Positions 1 through 9,760 of a DNA stretch of 64,000 nucleotides are shown here, one piece after another. A program made the translations under genes and the position numbers. Where the stretch lies: the NCBI RefSeq assembly GCF_000372725.1, contig NW_005200264.1, positions 1-64,000 of the forward strand, written 5' to 3'. How positions within the stretch are numbered: the first letter of the stretch is position 1; each line of letters starts with the position of its first letter. Origin of the DNA: Emiliania huxleyi CCMP1516. Taxonomy: Eukaryota > Haptophyta > Isochrysidales > Noelaerhabdaceae. Below the pieces are notes generated by a model, which did no database searches, was not told the DNA's origin, and worked only from the letters and a program-made list of their open reading frames with translations.

Positions 1-2422
1 CATCTCGAGAGGAGGCCACTTGTGCGGCGGCGGCGGCGTGTCGCCGCGCCGCCACGCTGCCGCCGCGTCCTCGACCACCGCGCCGCCGCCGGAGCACGCC
101 GCCGCCGCCTCGACGAGCTCTCCCACCAGCTCGACGGCGACGCCCTTGGCCTAGTCTCGGCTCACCCCGGCTCATCCCGGCTCATCTCGGCTAGTCTCGA
201 CGGCGGCGCCCTTCTGCCTTGCGCGCGGCTGCGGCGCTGCTCGAAACGAGGCCTAGAGGGCTCGGGGAAGGCGGCTAGAAAGCGGCTTCTGCGAGGCTGG
301 TGGCCGCCGCTGGAGACGACGACCCTGACGCTGCAGCCTTTCGGCCTCGACGGCGAGCTTCGCCTTTCGGCCCCACTCGCTCCAAAGCGCGGGCGAGAGC
401 AGCGCGCGCTGCGCGTGCTCGACCTATAAGAAGGCGCGTACAAGGCTCCTGGTAGGCTCAGCCGGCGAGAGCAGCGCGCGCGTGCTCGTCCGGCACAGAC
501 TGCTCGGCTGATCTCGGCTGATCTCGGCTGATCTCGGCTGATCTCGGCTAATCCCGACCAAGACCAGCTGCTGCTCGAGGGACGCGCCCGGCGGCTGCTT
601 GTCTAGCAACGCGCGCGCCGCAGGCAGCACAAACTCGGCGTGCAGCACCTGAAAAGGAAGGTTCCTGGAGGCTTCCTAGAGCGCTCCTAGAAGGCCGCAG
701 CACAAGCTCTGCGTGCAAGCACCTTCTCCTCCTCGCTCAGCTCAAAGGCAAACGTGCGCGCTACCTGCTTGGGCGCACCTCGGCTAGACTCCGGCTGGCC
801 TCAGCTGATCTCGGCTGATCTCGCTCGGCTGCATCTCGGCTGACCTCGGCTGACCTCGGCTGACCTCGGCTGACCTCGGCTGCATATCGACTGACCTCGG
901 CTGATCTCGGCTGACCTCGGCTGATCTCGGCTGATCTCGGGGTGGCGCGCCTGCTTGGGCACGCGGATCTGACTCCCGACCTGCTCCTTGGTGCGCCGCA
1001 GGAAGAGCGGCCGCAGCACGGCGCGCAGCTCGTCGAGATGACCACCCTCGACCGCGCGCCTGCCCGAGCCCCAGAGCGACAACTGTGTCTCGGCCATATC
1101 CCGGCCATATCTCGCCGAGACGGCCGCCCTCGGCCGCGCGCCTCCAAACCGCCTCCAGCTGGCTCGCCTCGCCCGCCACAAAGTTGATGAGGTGGCGGAT
1201 GTCGGCCAGCCGCCCCGCCTCCATCGGAGTGCCCGACACGGCCCAGCGATGCACGGCGCGAACGAGCCGCACCGTCCTCCCCGCCGCGTACGACGTCGGC
1301 GCCTGCGGGACGTGTCTCGGACATGTCATGGACGCGTCCTCGACATGCACCCGTCCCTCCCGCCGCGTGCGTCGTCGGCACCTTTTGCACCTCGTCGAGG
1401 ACGACCCGCCAAAAGGTGAGGTACTTGAGCGGCGACGGGCGAGCGTCCGAGTCCGCCTCTCTCGCGCGCAGCCCCAGGCCTGTGGACATGTCTCTCACAT
1501 GTCACAGGACGCGTCCTCGACATGTCCGCCCGGCGAGCGCGCGGCAGTCAGGCCGGCGCGGCGCTCGCGGCTGCTCTCAAAGAAGCGGTCGATGTGGACC
1601 AGCTCCTTCATCAGCACCTCGTACGTCGCGAGCACGACGTCTGCCTCCGCGAGCCGCTCGACCTATCGCCATGTCTCGGGACATGTGAGCGACGCGTGTC
1701 CCGGACATGTCATGTCCGCCTCTCCGCTGGCCACTCGACCTAGCGGAGGGCGCAGCCTTGCTGTGGCGGGTACAAGGCGGGCTGTGCCGGCTGCTCCATC
1801 CTCGGCTGCACCTCACGCGCGACAGCCGCGGCGTCGCCCGCCGCAGGGCATCCCGCAAAGCTGACCACCTACACAGGAAGCGTGCTATAGAAGGTCCGAG
1901 CAGTGCCTAGAAGGCGCCGGGATCAAAGCGGACCACCTTCAAGCCGGGCGCGTGCCGCGCGAGCTCCTCCTTCCACTGCCCCTCGATGACGGGCGTGCAG
2001 CAGATCAGAGTCGCGCCGCACTTGCGTGCCTCCGAACCGAGCGGCCGCTGCGCTTGCAGCGGCGCTTGCGGCTGCCGCACTTGCGGCCGCAGATCGTCGC
2101 AACGGTGGCTGGCGACGAGCGCGGCGCACATAACCGTCTTGCCAGTGCCCTGCTCGTCGCCGAGAATGCCGCCGTGGATGCCGTCCAGAGCTCGCTCACG
2201 TCCAACCATCCACTGGAGCGCCTGCAGCTGGTAGTGGTAGAGCTGCAGGTCGGCAGCGAGGCCGGCGTCGGCCGGCTTAGCGGCGGCCGCCAGGGAGGAA
2301 CCATCGTTGATGGTGTCAAGAAAGTTGGGCGGGACGAGCGGACGCTGGCTCGACGGGACGAGCGGGCGCTGGCTCGACGCGGGGCGGGAGAACTCGCGGC
2401 TGCTTGACGCCATTATGCGCAC
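1..2422 (-). CDS. SNF2-family helicase, SHPRH/RAD5-like (multi-exon, 3' end outside window)
   Basis: A Swi2/Snf2 ATPase spread over at least eight short exons on the minus strand and cut by the left edge. Exon 1 (2422 to about 1910) holds 'YHYQLQALQWMVGRE' and the Walker A loop GDEQGTGKT, where most family members have GDEMGLGKT. Later exons give ATYEVLMKELVHIDRFF (about 1570-1665), a DEVQ Walker B in 'FWRVVLDEVQKV' (about 1385-1460), WAVSGTPMEAGR (about 1200-1290) and LRPLFLRRTKEQVG (about 960-1060). The DEVQ box and spread-out motifs resemble SHPRH and RAD5/RAD16 ubiquitin-ligase helicases; any RING would lie outside the window. Introns contain CTGATCTCGG-type minisatellites and ACATGT-rich segments. 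The start could be the Met at 2422 or at 2413. Exon borders are approximate. Confidence 0.75.
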
Positions 2423-3174
2423 GTTTTCTTCTGCTTGTAAAATTCTTTTTGAGGATCAGCGGCGCACAGCCTCGCGCTGAGATAGGCCGGAGCATTCCAG
2501 TTGCCGTCGCGTCACTCAGGTCCCGCGTGTGCAAATGTGCGTGGACGTGGAGGCGCGGCGCGCGAGCATGTGGGACGAAGGTTTCGCCTCTGGGGGGGCG
2601 CGGGGGCCCTAGAGGGTACCCATGTGGGGGGGAGATGGGGTCCCACGGCCCGCCGCAGGCGCCGATTTTTCGGCATTTTTTTTCTTTTTTCGCGCGATTT
2701 TTTACTTGTTCATGGGAATTCGGCGTATTGCGGCCATGCTATCACGCCTTGCGACAGCCTGTCGGCGCTGCTGACCGTGCCCTGCTGCACAATTGATCAC
2801 CTGCATAGCTCGCGGCCTTAGTATCAAGCATTCAGTGACGACCTGATCGTACGGCCAGTAGGAAGGTGTCCTTCCAACGTGTGCACGCTTCTGGCGCAAT
2901 CAATGCGCGTCGCCTCGGATTGGCTGCTGGCACTCTCGAGGCTATGCCTACGCACGCTCGCGCGCATGGGCAGTCAAGAGGGACCACGCACCTTCTCAGG
3001 ACAGCGCCGGTACCTCTCTCTTGGACCGGCAAACTTGGTGGTCTCGTGTCACCAATGTGGGACCAGTGCGGCATCGCGCCATCGACAGCTCTGAACTGCG
3101 CCTCACCACCGACCGGGAAGGCCGCCAAGTGGGCCAGCACAGGTCGCACATTGTGGCAGCAGTCAGCAGTGCAT
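2423..3174. other. Intergenic stretch without a recognised gene
   Basis: No reading frame here resembles a known protein. The stretch has G-rich runs (about 2590-2640) followed by a T-rich patch (about 2665-2705) and then unremarkable sequence. It lies upstream of the SNF2 gene and so should hold its promoter, but no element can be named. Confidence 0.4.
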
Positions 3175-3505
3175 GTCTGATAGCTAGAGCAGCAGCGTCA
3201 TGGTCGCAGGGTCGGATCGTGTCAAGCCTCTCGCCCGGCCGGCCGTGTGCAGACGTCGGCCTGTCTGCTGTCTGGGGTGATCTGTCGGCGGTCAGTACGA
3301 CCGATCAGGTTGGAGTTTTCTGGTGGTTGGAGGGTCTATCTGTGTGTACTCCTCGAGATCTCTCCAAATATGCCCTCTAATCAACCGTGTAATCATTCGG
3401 GAAGTTGGTGCTAACGGAGACTAACGGAGCCGGGGCCCCGCGTTTCCGCACTGCGGCGCGGCGCACGGTGCCTCCGGGGGCCCCCGCGCCCCCCGCTTAC
3501 TTACT
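3175..3505 (+). repeat. Dispersed repeat R-D, copy 1
   Basis: The sequence around 3200-3370 (GTGTCAAGCCTCTCGCCCGG, then CTGTCGGCGGTCAGTACGAC, then a GAGATCTC block) returns in reverse orientation at 56925-57130 and in part in the same orientation at 63325-63470. Similarity to the 57 kb copy continues to the C-rich stretch at about 3505. No terminal repeats or coding capacity were seen. Confidence 0.7.
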
Positions 3506-3532
3506 CAGGCACCATCCGAAAGAGAATTTTAC

Positions 3533-3722
3533 AAGAAAGCTCCCTCGCACGACACTGGGCACGGGACTGGCGTTGGTTTTCTAAAATCTCGCACTGGCAC
3601 TAACACAAAACACAAGGTACACGGAAAGAGAATTTTACGAGAAAACTCTCTCTCACGACACTCAAAACTAGGCTTACTAGGCACGCGCACGGCACTGACT
3701 GGCGCGCACTGGTACTAACACA
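3533..3722 (+). repeat. Dispersed repeat R-F, two adjacent copies
   Basis: Two neighbouring copies of a module running roughly GAGAATTTTAC-AGAAA, CTCCCTCGCACGACACTGGG, CACGGGACTGGCGCGCACTG, GCACTAACACAGG. The same module recurs at 28431-28516, 30096-30182, 33284-34672 (interrupted by an insertion), 63126-63190 and 63705-63805, several times close to the 5' end of a gene. Confidence 0.7.
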
Positions 3723-3822
3723 GGCGAGATAACTGCGAAATGCGAAAAGGTAAGAGATATCGAGAGATAGACGTGACAAAGTACCGGCAAGCCAAATAGA
3801 GGCAGTCACCTGGTGCGTTACC

Positions 3823-5187
3823 TTAGCCACGGTCGTCGCTGGTCTGCCCGGTCTCCGAGTCTAGGTCCTCCGAGCCACGGTCGCTGGTCTGCCCGGTCTC
3901 CGAGTCTAGGTCCTCCGAGTCTAGGTCCTTGCCCGAGCCGTCGTTCGAGGGTGGATGGAACACGTTTTCTTGCACGGTCATTACCGCAGTAACTGCCGCC
4001 GTGGGGTATTCGTTGACGCCGCTTACAAAATTGCTGGCCAGAGAAGTAGATGCAGTATCGTAACACTTCACATAGAAGTTTGCCGTCTGCTCGTTATTGA
4101 CTATCTTGGCTTGAAGAGAAGTAGCCGATGCAGGGAATAGATCCCCTGCACTAGCTCCAAACGCGCAGTCAGCTTTGTCTTCTTTGAACACGAGGTTGAC
4201 AGTGGTGTCACCCACAGACGGTACATTCAGGGCAACTTTGAAGCCTTTTGCCTGCCCCTGGACCAACTCAGTGCTGCCGGTAATGGCTGTACCATCAAAG
4301 TTCGTGATTGAGATAGAACCCGTTTGGGTGGTTGCAACCATCCATCCCTTAGCTTCAAAATTTAGATAGGACCATTCCCCAAGAACCTGAACCGCCGAAA
4401 TTGTACCTTCTGTTGGTGCCGCGGAGGAGCAGTTGACAAAAAGCGCTTCATTCTTTTGGTAAATGGGAAAATTCAGTGTGAGTTTTTCTTTGAAACCGCC
4501 CGTAGATGATGTTGAGAGTTTGCAGGCCCCGTCGCCGCTGTAAGTGAATTGTATTGCAATAAGTGCAGCCGGTGCTTTCGACAAAAATGCATTCAGTTGC
4601 ATCACCTGTCCTTTCATGACGCTCTTTGGAAGTTCTGCCTGTTCCGAGGCCTTGCACCGTTCCGTGATAAACTTCTCGACGTAGTGGCCTGGACACAATG
4701 AGACCCTGATCGTGCCGGGAGAGGGGCGATAGGAGCTTGCGCCAGCGCCTTCGTCAAAGTCTCCATTAGATTGGGCAATCGATTCTGCGCCAGCGGCCTC
4801 GTCAAAGTCTCCATTCGATTGGGTAATCGGATATGCTTGCCCGTCGACGACTGCCGCACTGTTTTTGACGCTCGCGGAGTCCGGGGAGTCCGTATCAGAG
4901 AGCCGGTGGGGGGCAGGCGCGAGGGTGCAACGTGTCCCGAGGTACTGGACGCAGGTCGAGCCATACACTTCAAAACCGCAAATCGCCCCGTCCGCGCGTG
5001 CCTGATCGCAGCATGTGGTGACGCCGTTCTCCGTCTCGTAAGAGCTCGTGTACCCCGCCACCGTCTCGCCTTCGTAGAAGGTTGTGTGGCCCTCACACGT
5101 GAAGGGCAGCCTCGGCAGCGCGTCGGACGGGAGGCTCGAAAATGCTTGGGCGCCCGTGAGCAGGAGGCAGCTCACAGAGTCAATCAT
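3823..5187 (-). CDS. Secreted cysteine-containing protein with acidic repeats
   Basis: A single open frame of 454 residues that I do not recognise. The first about 17 residues (MIDSVSCLLLTGAQAFS) look like a secretion signal. Cysteines follow in 'PFTCEGHTTF', 'TTCCDQARADGAICGF' and 'CVQYLGTRC', which suggests disulfides outside the cytosol. Two imperfect copies of QSNGDFDEAAGA occur near residues 122-150. The middle half is a beta-rich, threonine/serine-rich stretch with N-glycosylation sequons. The C terminus consists of two copies of SEDLDSETGQTSD, very acidic and possibly calcium-binding. It could be a cell-wall, scale or coccolith-associated protein, but that is inference. The gene ends at a TAA after DDRG and looks unspliced. 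Confidence 0.6.
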   Translation of the reverse strand: MIDSVSCLLLTGAQAFSSLPSDALPRLPFTCEGHTTFYEGETVAGYTSSYETENGVTTCCDQARADGAICGFEVYGSTCVQYLGTRCTLAPAPHRLSDTDSPDSASVKNSAAVVDGQAYPITQSNGDFDEAAGAESIAQSNGDFDEGAGASSYRPSPGTIRVSLCPGHYVEKFITERCKASEQAELPKSVMKGQVMQLNAFLSKAPAALIAIQFTYSGDGACKLSTSSTGGFKEKLTLNFPIYQKNEALFVNCSSAAPTEGTISAVQVLGEWSYLNFEAKGWMVATTQTGSISITNFDGTAITGSTELVQGQAKGFKVALNVPSVGDTTVNLVFKEDKADCAFGASAGDLFPASATSLQAKIVNNEQTANFYVKCYDTASTSLASNFVSGVNEYPTAAVTAVMTVQENVFHPPSNDGSGKDLDSEDLDSETGQTSDRGSEDLDSETGQTSDDRG

Positions 5188-5746
5188 CAGTCACACCTCT
5201 CACCTGCGAGCGTGCCCGCTTGGTGGGTCGGCTGTGTACCGCGCTGGCGCTGGCGCTGGCGGCGGCGGTACGGGAGCGAGGCGGTGTGGCCGGGGGCGAT
5301 GTGCCTGCTCGAGCGTTGCCCCAGGCCACGTTCCCGGACGCTCCGATGCTCTTTATGTCCAGGCTTGTATTTAAGAATTCTCCCGTGAGTGCTTCACGGA
5401 AACCTTCTTCCGTGTCCAGGTAAGGTAAGGTACACGTAAACGGCCTCCAGGTAAGGTAAGGTAAGGTAAAGTGAAGGCCCTGAGTGTCACAGGCAGGTAC
5501 ACCACGGAAAGAGCATTTTACCTAACTAAAAAGAAAGAAAGGAAACAGGCAACCCAAGGGAGGGACATGCACTTAGGAGGTCCATAAACAAACAAAGTGC
5601 AGAGTAAGGTCATGCTCATGGAGCGAGCCGAACACGTGCCGTTGTCGCGGGGCTGCGCCTCGACGCCGCGCGCTGTATGTGCCCCTCGCCGGTGCGAGAG
5701 AGGTGCTCACCAGCGCCGGCCGATCTCGGCCGATCCACCCGAACCA
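5188..5746. other. Intergenic region between divergent/convergent neighbours, with GGTAA arrays
   Basis: Upstream of the secreted-protein gene and downstream of the kinase gene. It holds two short arrays of GGTAA (5419-5431 and 5450-5469) and an AAGAAAGAAAGG stretch near 5530. No coding sequence was recognised. Confidence 0.4.
5419..5469. repeat. GGTAA pentanucleotide arrays
   Basis: Two short runs of GGTAAGGTAAGG separated by about 18 bases. The reverse complement (TTACC)n appears at 8360-8376 and 19720-19737, also outside the recognised genes. Confidence 0.7.
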
Positions 5747-7772
5747 CTACTCGGCCCCGCGCGGAGACGCGGCCGAGCTCGCCGGAGCGGTGGGGGCGGT
5801 GGGAGAGGTGGGAGAGGTGGCAGCTAGAGAGGCGAAAGCCGAGGGGGGGGGAGAGGTGGCTGCCGAGGCAGGGGAGTCGCCGTCGCCCTCGTCGTCGGCC
5901 TCGCTTTGCGAGCGAAGCAAATGCCGGTCTGCGCCGCGCGCCGCGCCCGCGCCCGCCACCATGTCGAGGGAGGGCGGCAGGTCGAGGACGGACTTTGGCG
6001 AGGTGAGGCTCGACTCGTCCTCGCAGCTCGGGCCGCACGGCAAGAGGCAGAGGCGCAGCGGCCCGCCGAACGACTTGCCGAATGACCGGGCGTCAGCCGC
6101 GGGGGTCCGCGGCGGCGCGGGGTCGTCTCTCAGCCCTGGTGCGAGGGTGTGGAACCAGCGGCTCGCCTGAGAGAGGGGGGGGGGGGTACAGCTCGAGAGC
6201 GTCTTCTTGGCTTCGAAGCCCACAACGATCGCTCTCAGAGCGAGGCTTCTCTCGGTGTGTGTGTGTGAGTGAGAGAGGCGACCCGCCAAAGTGTCTCTCA
6301 GAGGTCGGGAGGGCACACAGCGCGGCGCGGCGCGGGTGAGGCACACGCATGGGCACACACCTGCACGTCCGCCATCGTGAGGCGCGTGGACGGGTCGACG
6401 AGCAGCATCCCGTCGAGGAGCGCCTAAAAGAAAGAAAGAAAGATAACAGACAACCCAAGGGAGGGATGAGGAGCGCCTGAGCGGCGCGGACACAGATTCG
6501 TTCGGGAGTAGATTGAGGTCGTCTTTACTCGACGTCTGACGCCTTTCGGATGCTATTCCCTTGCGGAACACTGGGGGGGGGGGGGATCCCCCCCCCCCCC
6601 CCCCCCGCGCCGCCGCCGCCGCCGCGGGGCTCTGCAAGCAGTTGTGGGGAGTTCGCGCTTTGCGGGAGAGGGTGCGTCGCGCTCCGTCAGAGCCGGCGAG
6701 AGCTGGTCCTCGCGGCGGTACAAACAAAGGATGGCGTCGACGGACGAGCGGCGATCCAGCTGCGCGCGCTTGAGCGCCTCGAAGCGCGGGTCCTTGTCGC
6801 TGGCCTGCGCTCCGTGCGGGGAAGAGGCCCGATCTTTGGTGGTCTCGGGTAATCTCGGGTGCCGTGCGATCTCGTTCTCATCGCTCGCCTCCTCCACGGG
6901 GAAAATGCCGAGCACGAGGGCGAAGAGGCACACGCCGAGCGACCAGACGTCCGCCTGCTTGCCGTCGTACCTGCGGGACATGTCGGGGACGTGTCGTGGA
7001 CACGTCTAGGAATGGCCGCCCCCGCTTCTGCCGTCGGTGCCTCTGCTCGCGGCTCGCGGAGATCACCTGTCGAGGCGGAGAGAGAAGGAGGCGGCGGCGC
7101 AGAGGCGTGAGGCGGCGAAGGCAAAAGGGCGATGGAGGGGGGCGTGAGTCGGGGGGGGGGGGGGGTCCCCTCCGGAGCGGCGTACGAGCTCGTGCCGCAG
7201 ACGCAGGAGCACGTGCGCGAGAGGGGCGCACGCCCTCGCTCGAGGCAGCCCGGAGGGGCAGCCGCGGAGGGGTCGAAGTGCGCGACGTCGAAGTCGATGA
7301 TCTTGACGTGCGAGCTGCCCGCCTCGGTGAGGAGCATGTTATCGAGCTTGAGGTCGCGGTGCGCCACCCCGCGCGAGTGCATGTGGACCACGCCAGCAAT
7401 CACGCCCGCGAGAAGCTCTCTCGCGCGCTCCTCGGGCACCCGCCCGCTCGCCAGCTCAAGCAGCTCGCCTCCGCCCACCGCCTCGGTCACGAGGATATCG
7501 TACCCCTTCGCCGTCCTGCACGTGTCGAGGAGCATCACGATGTTGGGATGGCGGCCCACTCGCGCCAGCGCCGCCACCTCCTCCGGCTCCCTCTCGTCTC
7601 CAGCCCTGCGAGGGACCATCTTGATTGCCACCTCGCTCCCGTCAAGGCGAGAAATTGCATGGTGGACGGGCCCGTTGCGGCCGACCCCAAGCGTTCGGCC
7701 GGAGAGGACGTAGGGGCCCACGCGACGAGGCCGCGGCCTCCTCCGCTCCTCCACGCGCGTGGGCTCGCCCAT
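5747..7772 (-). CDS. Serine/threonine protein kinase with DFD in place of DFG
   Basis: A CAMK/SNF1-like kinase in about four exons. Exon 1 (7772 to about 7180) has the glycine-loop region 'GRTLGVGRNGPVHHA', the VAIK lysine, the catalytic loop HRDLKLDN and the activation segment 'KIIDFDVAHFD' followed by 'GTSSYAAPE'. The magnesium-binding triplet is therefore DFD, not DFG. Exon 2 (about 6985-6860) starts YDGKQADVWSLGV. A small exon at 6423-6361 encodes 'LLDGMLLVDPSTRLTMADV' (subdomain XI) and ends at a GT donor. The last exon (6177-5747) carries a low-complexity Ser/Ala/Pro tail. The frame stays open upstream to 8012; I chose the Met at 7772 because kinase homology begins soon after. The intron near 7000 holds ACATGT repeats like those in the SNF2 gene. 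The donor after APE is not a clear GT. Confidence 0.8.
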
Positions 7773-8009
7773 TTGGCCAACGCAGGAGGCTTGAGCTAAT
7801 GAGCTAAAGCAGGCTGTAAAGCGAGCCGTTGCCATTGATGATGAGTCGCCGAAATTCACGTGTTTTCTTTCGGGTCGTCCTTGCGAAAAGAAATCGGACG
7901 CCATTTTTTCCTCGCACGGCTCCGCGCCGCACCCCGCCAGAGCTCCCGCCCTGGACCCATTGCAAAAATCTCTCTCTCTGTGTGTGTGTTTTCCGTCCAG
8001 AAACAAGTG

Positions 8010-8016
<7 letters not shown>

Positions 8017-8092
<76 letters not shown>
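8017..8092. repeat. (AG)38 microsatellite
   Basis: A pure dinucleotide tract of 76 bases just upstream of the kinase gene. In translation it gives only Ser-Leu or Arg-Glu runs, so open frames crossing it are not taken as genes. Confidence 0.95.
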
Positions 8093-8097
<5 letters not shown>

Positions 8098-8359
8098 CAA
8101 ATACACGAAAATACACGTCTTTTCCAGCCCAGGTTCAAATACACAAAATACAGACTTAACATCTAGGCTCGGTACATGCCCCCGGGGGGGGCCCCGGGGG
8201 GGGGGGGGGGGTTAACCCTCGGTGGCGGCGGCCTCCATGGGCCACCCTATATCGCTCTGTGTTTGCATCAGCAGCCAAGAAAACACCCTCATACTCCCTA
8301 GGCGCTAGGGTGCTTTGGGGCGCCCCAGGAGCGCGCTAACGTACTTGACGCGAAAAGTG

Positions 8360-8376
8360 TTACCTTACCTTACCTT
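8360..8376. repeat. TTACC array
   Basis: Three copies of TTACC directly before the TTTAG acceptor of the dioxygenase exon; it may serve as that exon's pyrimidine tract. Confidence 0.5.
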
Positions 8377-8379
8377 TAG

Positions 8380-8642
8380 TAGAGTACGTCCCGGGAGCCG
8401 AAGCCGCTACCCCGCATCTCGCCGCGGACGATCGCCGGGCCGATTACACCACGATGCTCGGCCAGATGAATCGGTTCGGGATAGAGCCTCGGCCCTTTCT
8501 GCCAAAGAAGGGTCAGGCCCTTATCTGGCACTCAGGGCTGGTGCATGGCGGCTCGCCAGTCAAAGACCCGTCAAAGACGCGCAACTCCTTCGTGGTGCAT
8601 TACAATGCCCTTCGCAAGAACCGGCCCGAGACGGGTATGTAG
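8380..8642 (+). pseudogene. Phytanoyl-CoA dioxygenase-like 3' exon (5' part missing)
   Basis: An exon of about 87 codons that opens after a TTTAG acceptor and reads EYVPGAEAATPHL, then 'PKKGQALIWHSGLVHGGSPV', then 'TRNSFVVHY', ending at TAG after ETGM. The GxxLIWHxxLxHGG block followed by TRxSxVxHY is the C-terminal half of the PhyH family of Fe(II)/2-oxoglutarate dioxygenases; the second H (in VHGG) would be the distal iron ligand and the R of TRNS the 2-oxoglutarate contact. No exon with the HxD motif is visible upstream, where the sequence is repeat-like. It may be a gene fragment or a gene with distant exons. Confidence 0.55.
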
Positions 8643-9760
8643 CACTGCGAGGCATTCTCCAAGCTCGGTCTCTGGCGTCGCAGCTGCACAGAGAGCGAGC
8701 AATAGTCGACAGAAGCACTGATACGTGCGCAGGCAGCGGATCATCATGTTGGTCGCGCCATGCGAGAGGACAACCACAGGCCGCAGATCTTGCTCGGACG
8801 CGGACCCGCCGTGCGCGTTGCAGATCCGGAGGAGGCCGACCCAGCTCACACCCAGAGCGGCCATGCCCAAGGGTCAGCCATGTGGGGCCTTTTGGCCAAA
8901 CTTTTACGGCCTCTGTCGTTTCACCAGTGCCGACAAAGTGCCACCAATTGTCGCCACATATCAGTGTTGCGCCGGTTGCGCAATCACTAACCATTCAGAA
9001 TTAACGCGGGGTCTCGGCTCTATCGAGCCATGCCAGCTCCAGCCGCAGCCCCACCCGGCCGCCCGAGGGTATTCGCAGGCAGAGAAGACTAATCCTGGTG
9101 GAAGCAACCTGCCACCAACTCATCCAAATGGAGCCCTGTGATGTGGGACCTCACTCCCACGGAAGCTTGGAGCTTCAGGCCGCGACCACGTGGCCAGGTG
9201 GACACTAAAGTGCCATTTTGGCGCCAAATCTTGGCGCGAAATGACACGTGGCTTGGCGGGAGTGTGGTGTGGGCGGCGCCGCTCGCCAGCGCTGTGCTGT
9301 TGAGCGCCAGCCAGCTGCTGCTCCCTTCTCAGCCAGACGGTCGGGCCTGCGCAGCACGACCGCTGGCCTTCCTCCTGCACCACAGGAGCGCGCCAAGGCG
9401 CGCGTCTGGGCAAGCAGTGCGTCTCATCGCGATGCGAGAGTCGACGCTGTGTGTGACTCCGCCGCTCGCCGGCTAGAATGACAGTGGCAGCATTCGAGTA
9501 CGCGTCGAGCTGTGCGTACCAGCACTTGTATTGTACTCTCTCTCTCCTCACTTGTATGCGAGCTTATTGTGTCCCTGAGCTGCTGTGGGGTGCGTGGGCT
9601 CAGCTGCGGAGCACGTACTGGGAGGCGGCAGGGGGGTGCTCCTACTAACTTTTGCAGGGTAGGTATTCACCCTTGGGTTTCTTGCCGTCGTTCCTTGGGC
9701 GGGGTACCCAAGGGTGAAGGGCGCCAAAAAAATCCCTGCGCCGTCTCTCCCTTGTCATCC
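8643..9760. other. Region without a firmly recognised gene
   Basis: About 1.1 kb between the dioxygenase exon and sulfite oxidase. On the minus strand near 8740-8830 a frame reads 'RPVVVLSHGATNMMIRCL', reminiscent of a histidine-phosphatase C-terminal segment, but no RHG motif accompanies it. The rest shows no similarity that I can name. The sulfite oxidase promoter should lie near 9500-9760. Confidence 0.3.

Noticed and set aside
7804-8116. Open frames coding long Leu-Ser or Arg-Glu runs on both strands
   Set aside because: They are translations of the pure (AG)n microsatellite.
8571-8870. Minus-strand segment resembling a histidine phosphatase (VVVLSHGATNMMI)
   Set aside because: Only one short motif; the RHG active-site segment and any further exons are missing.
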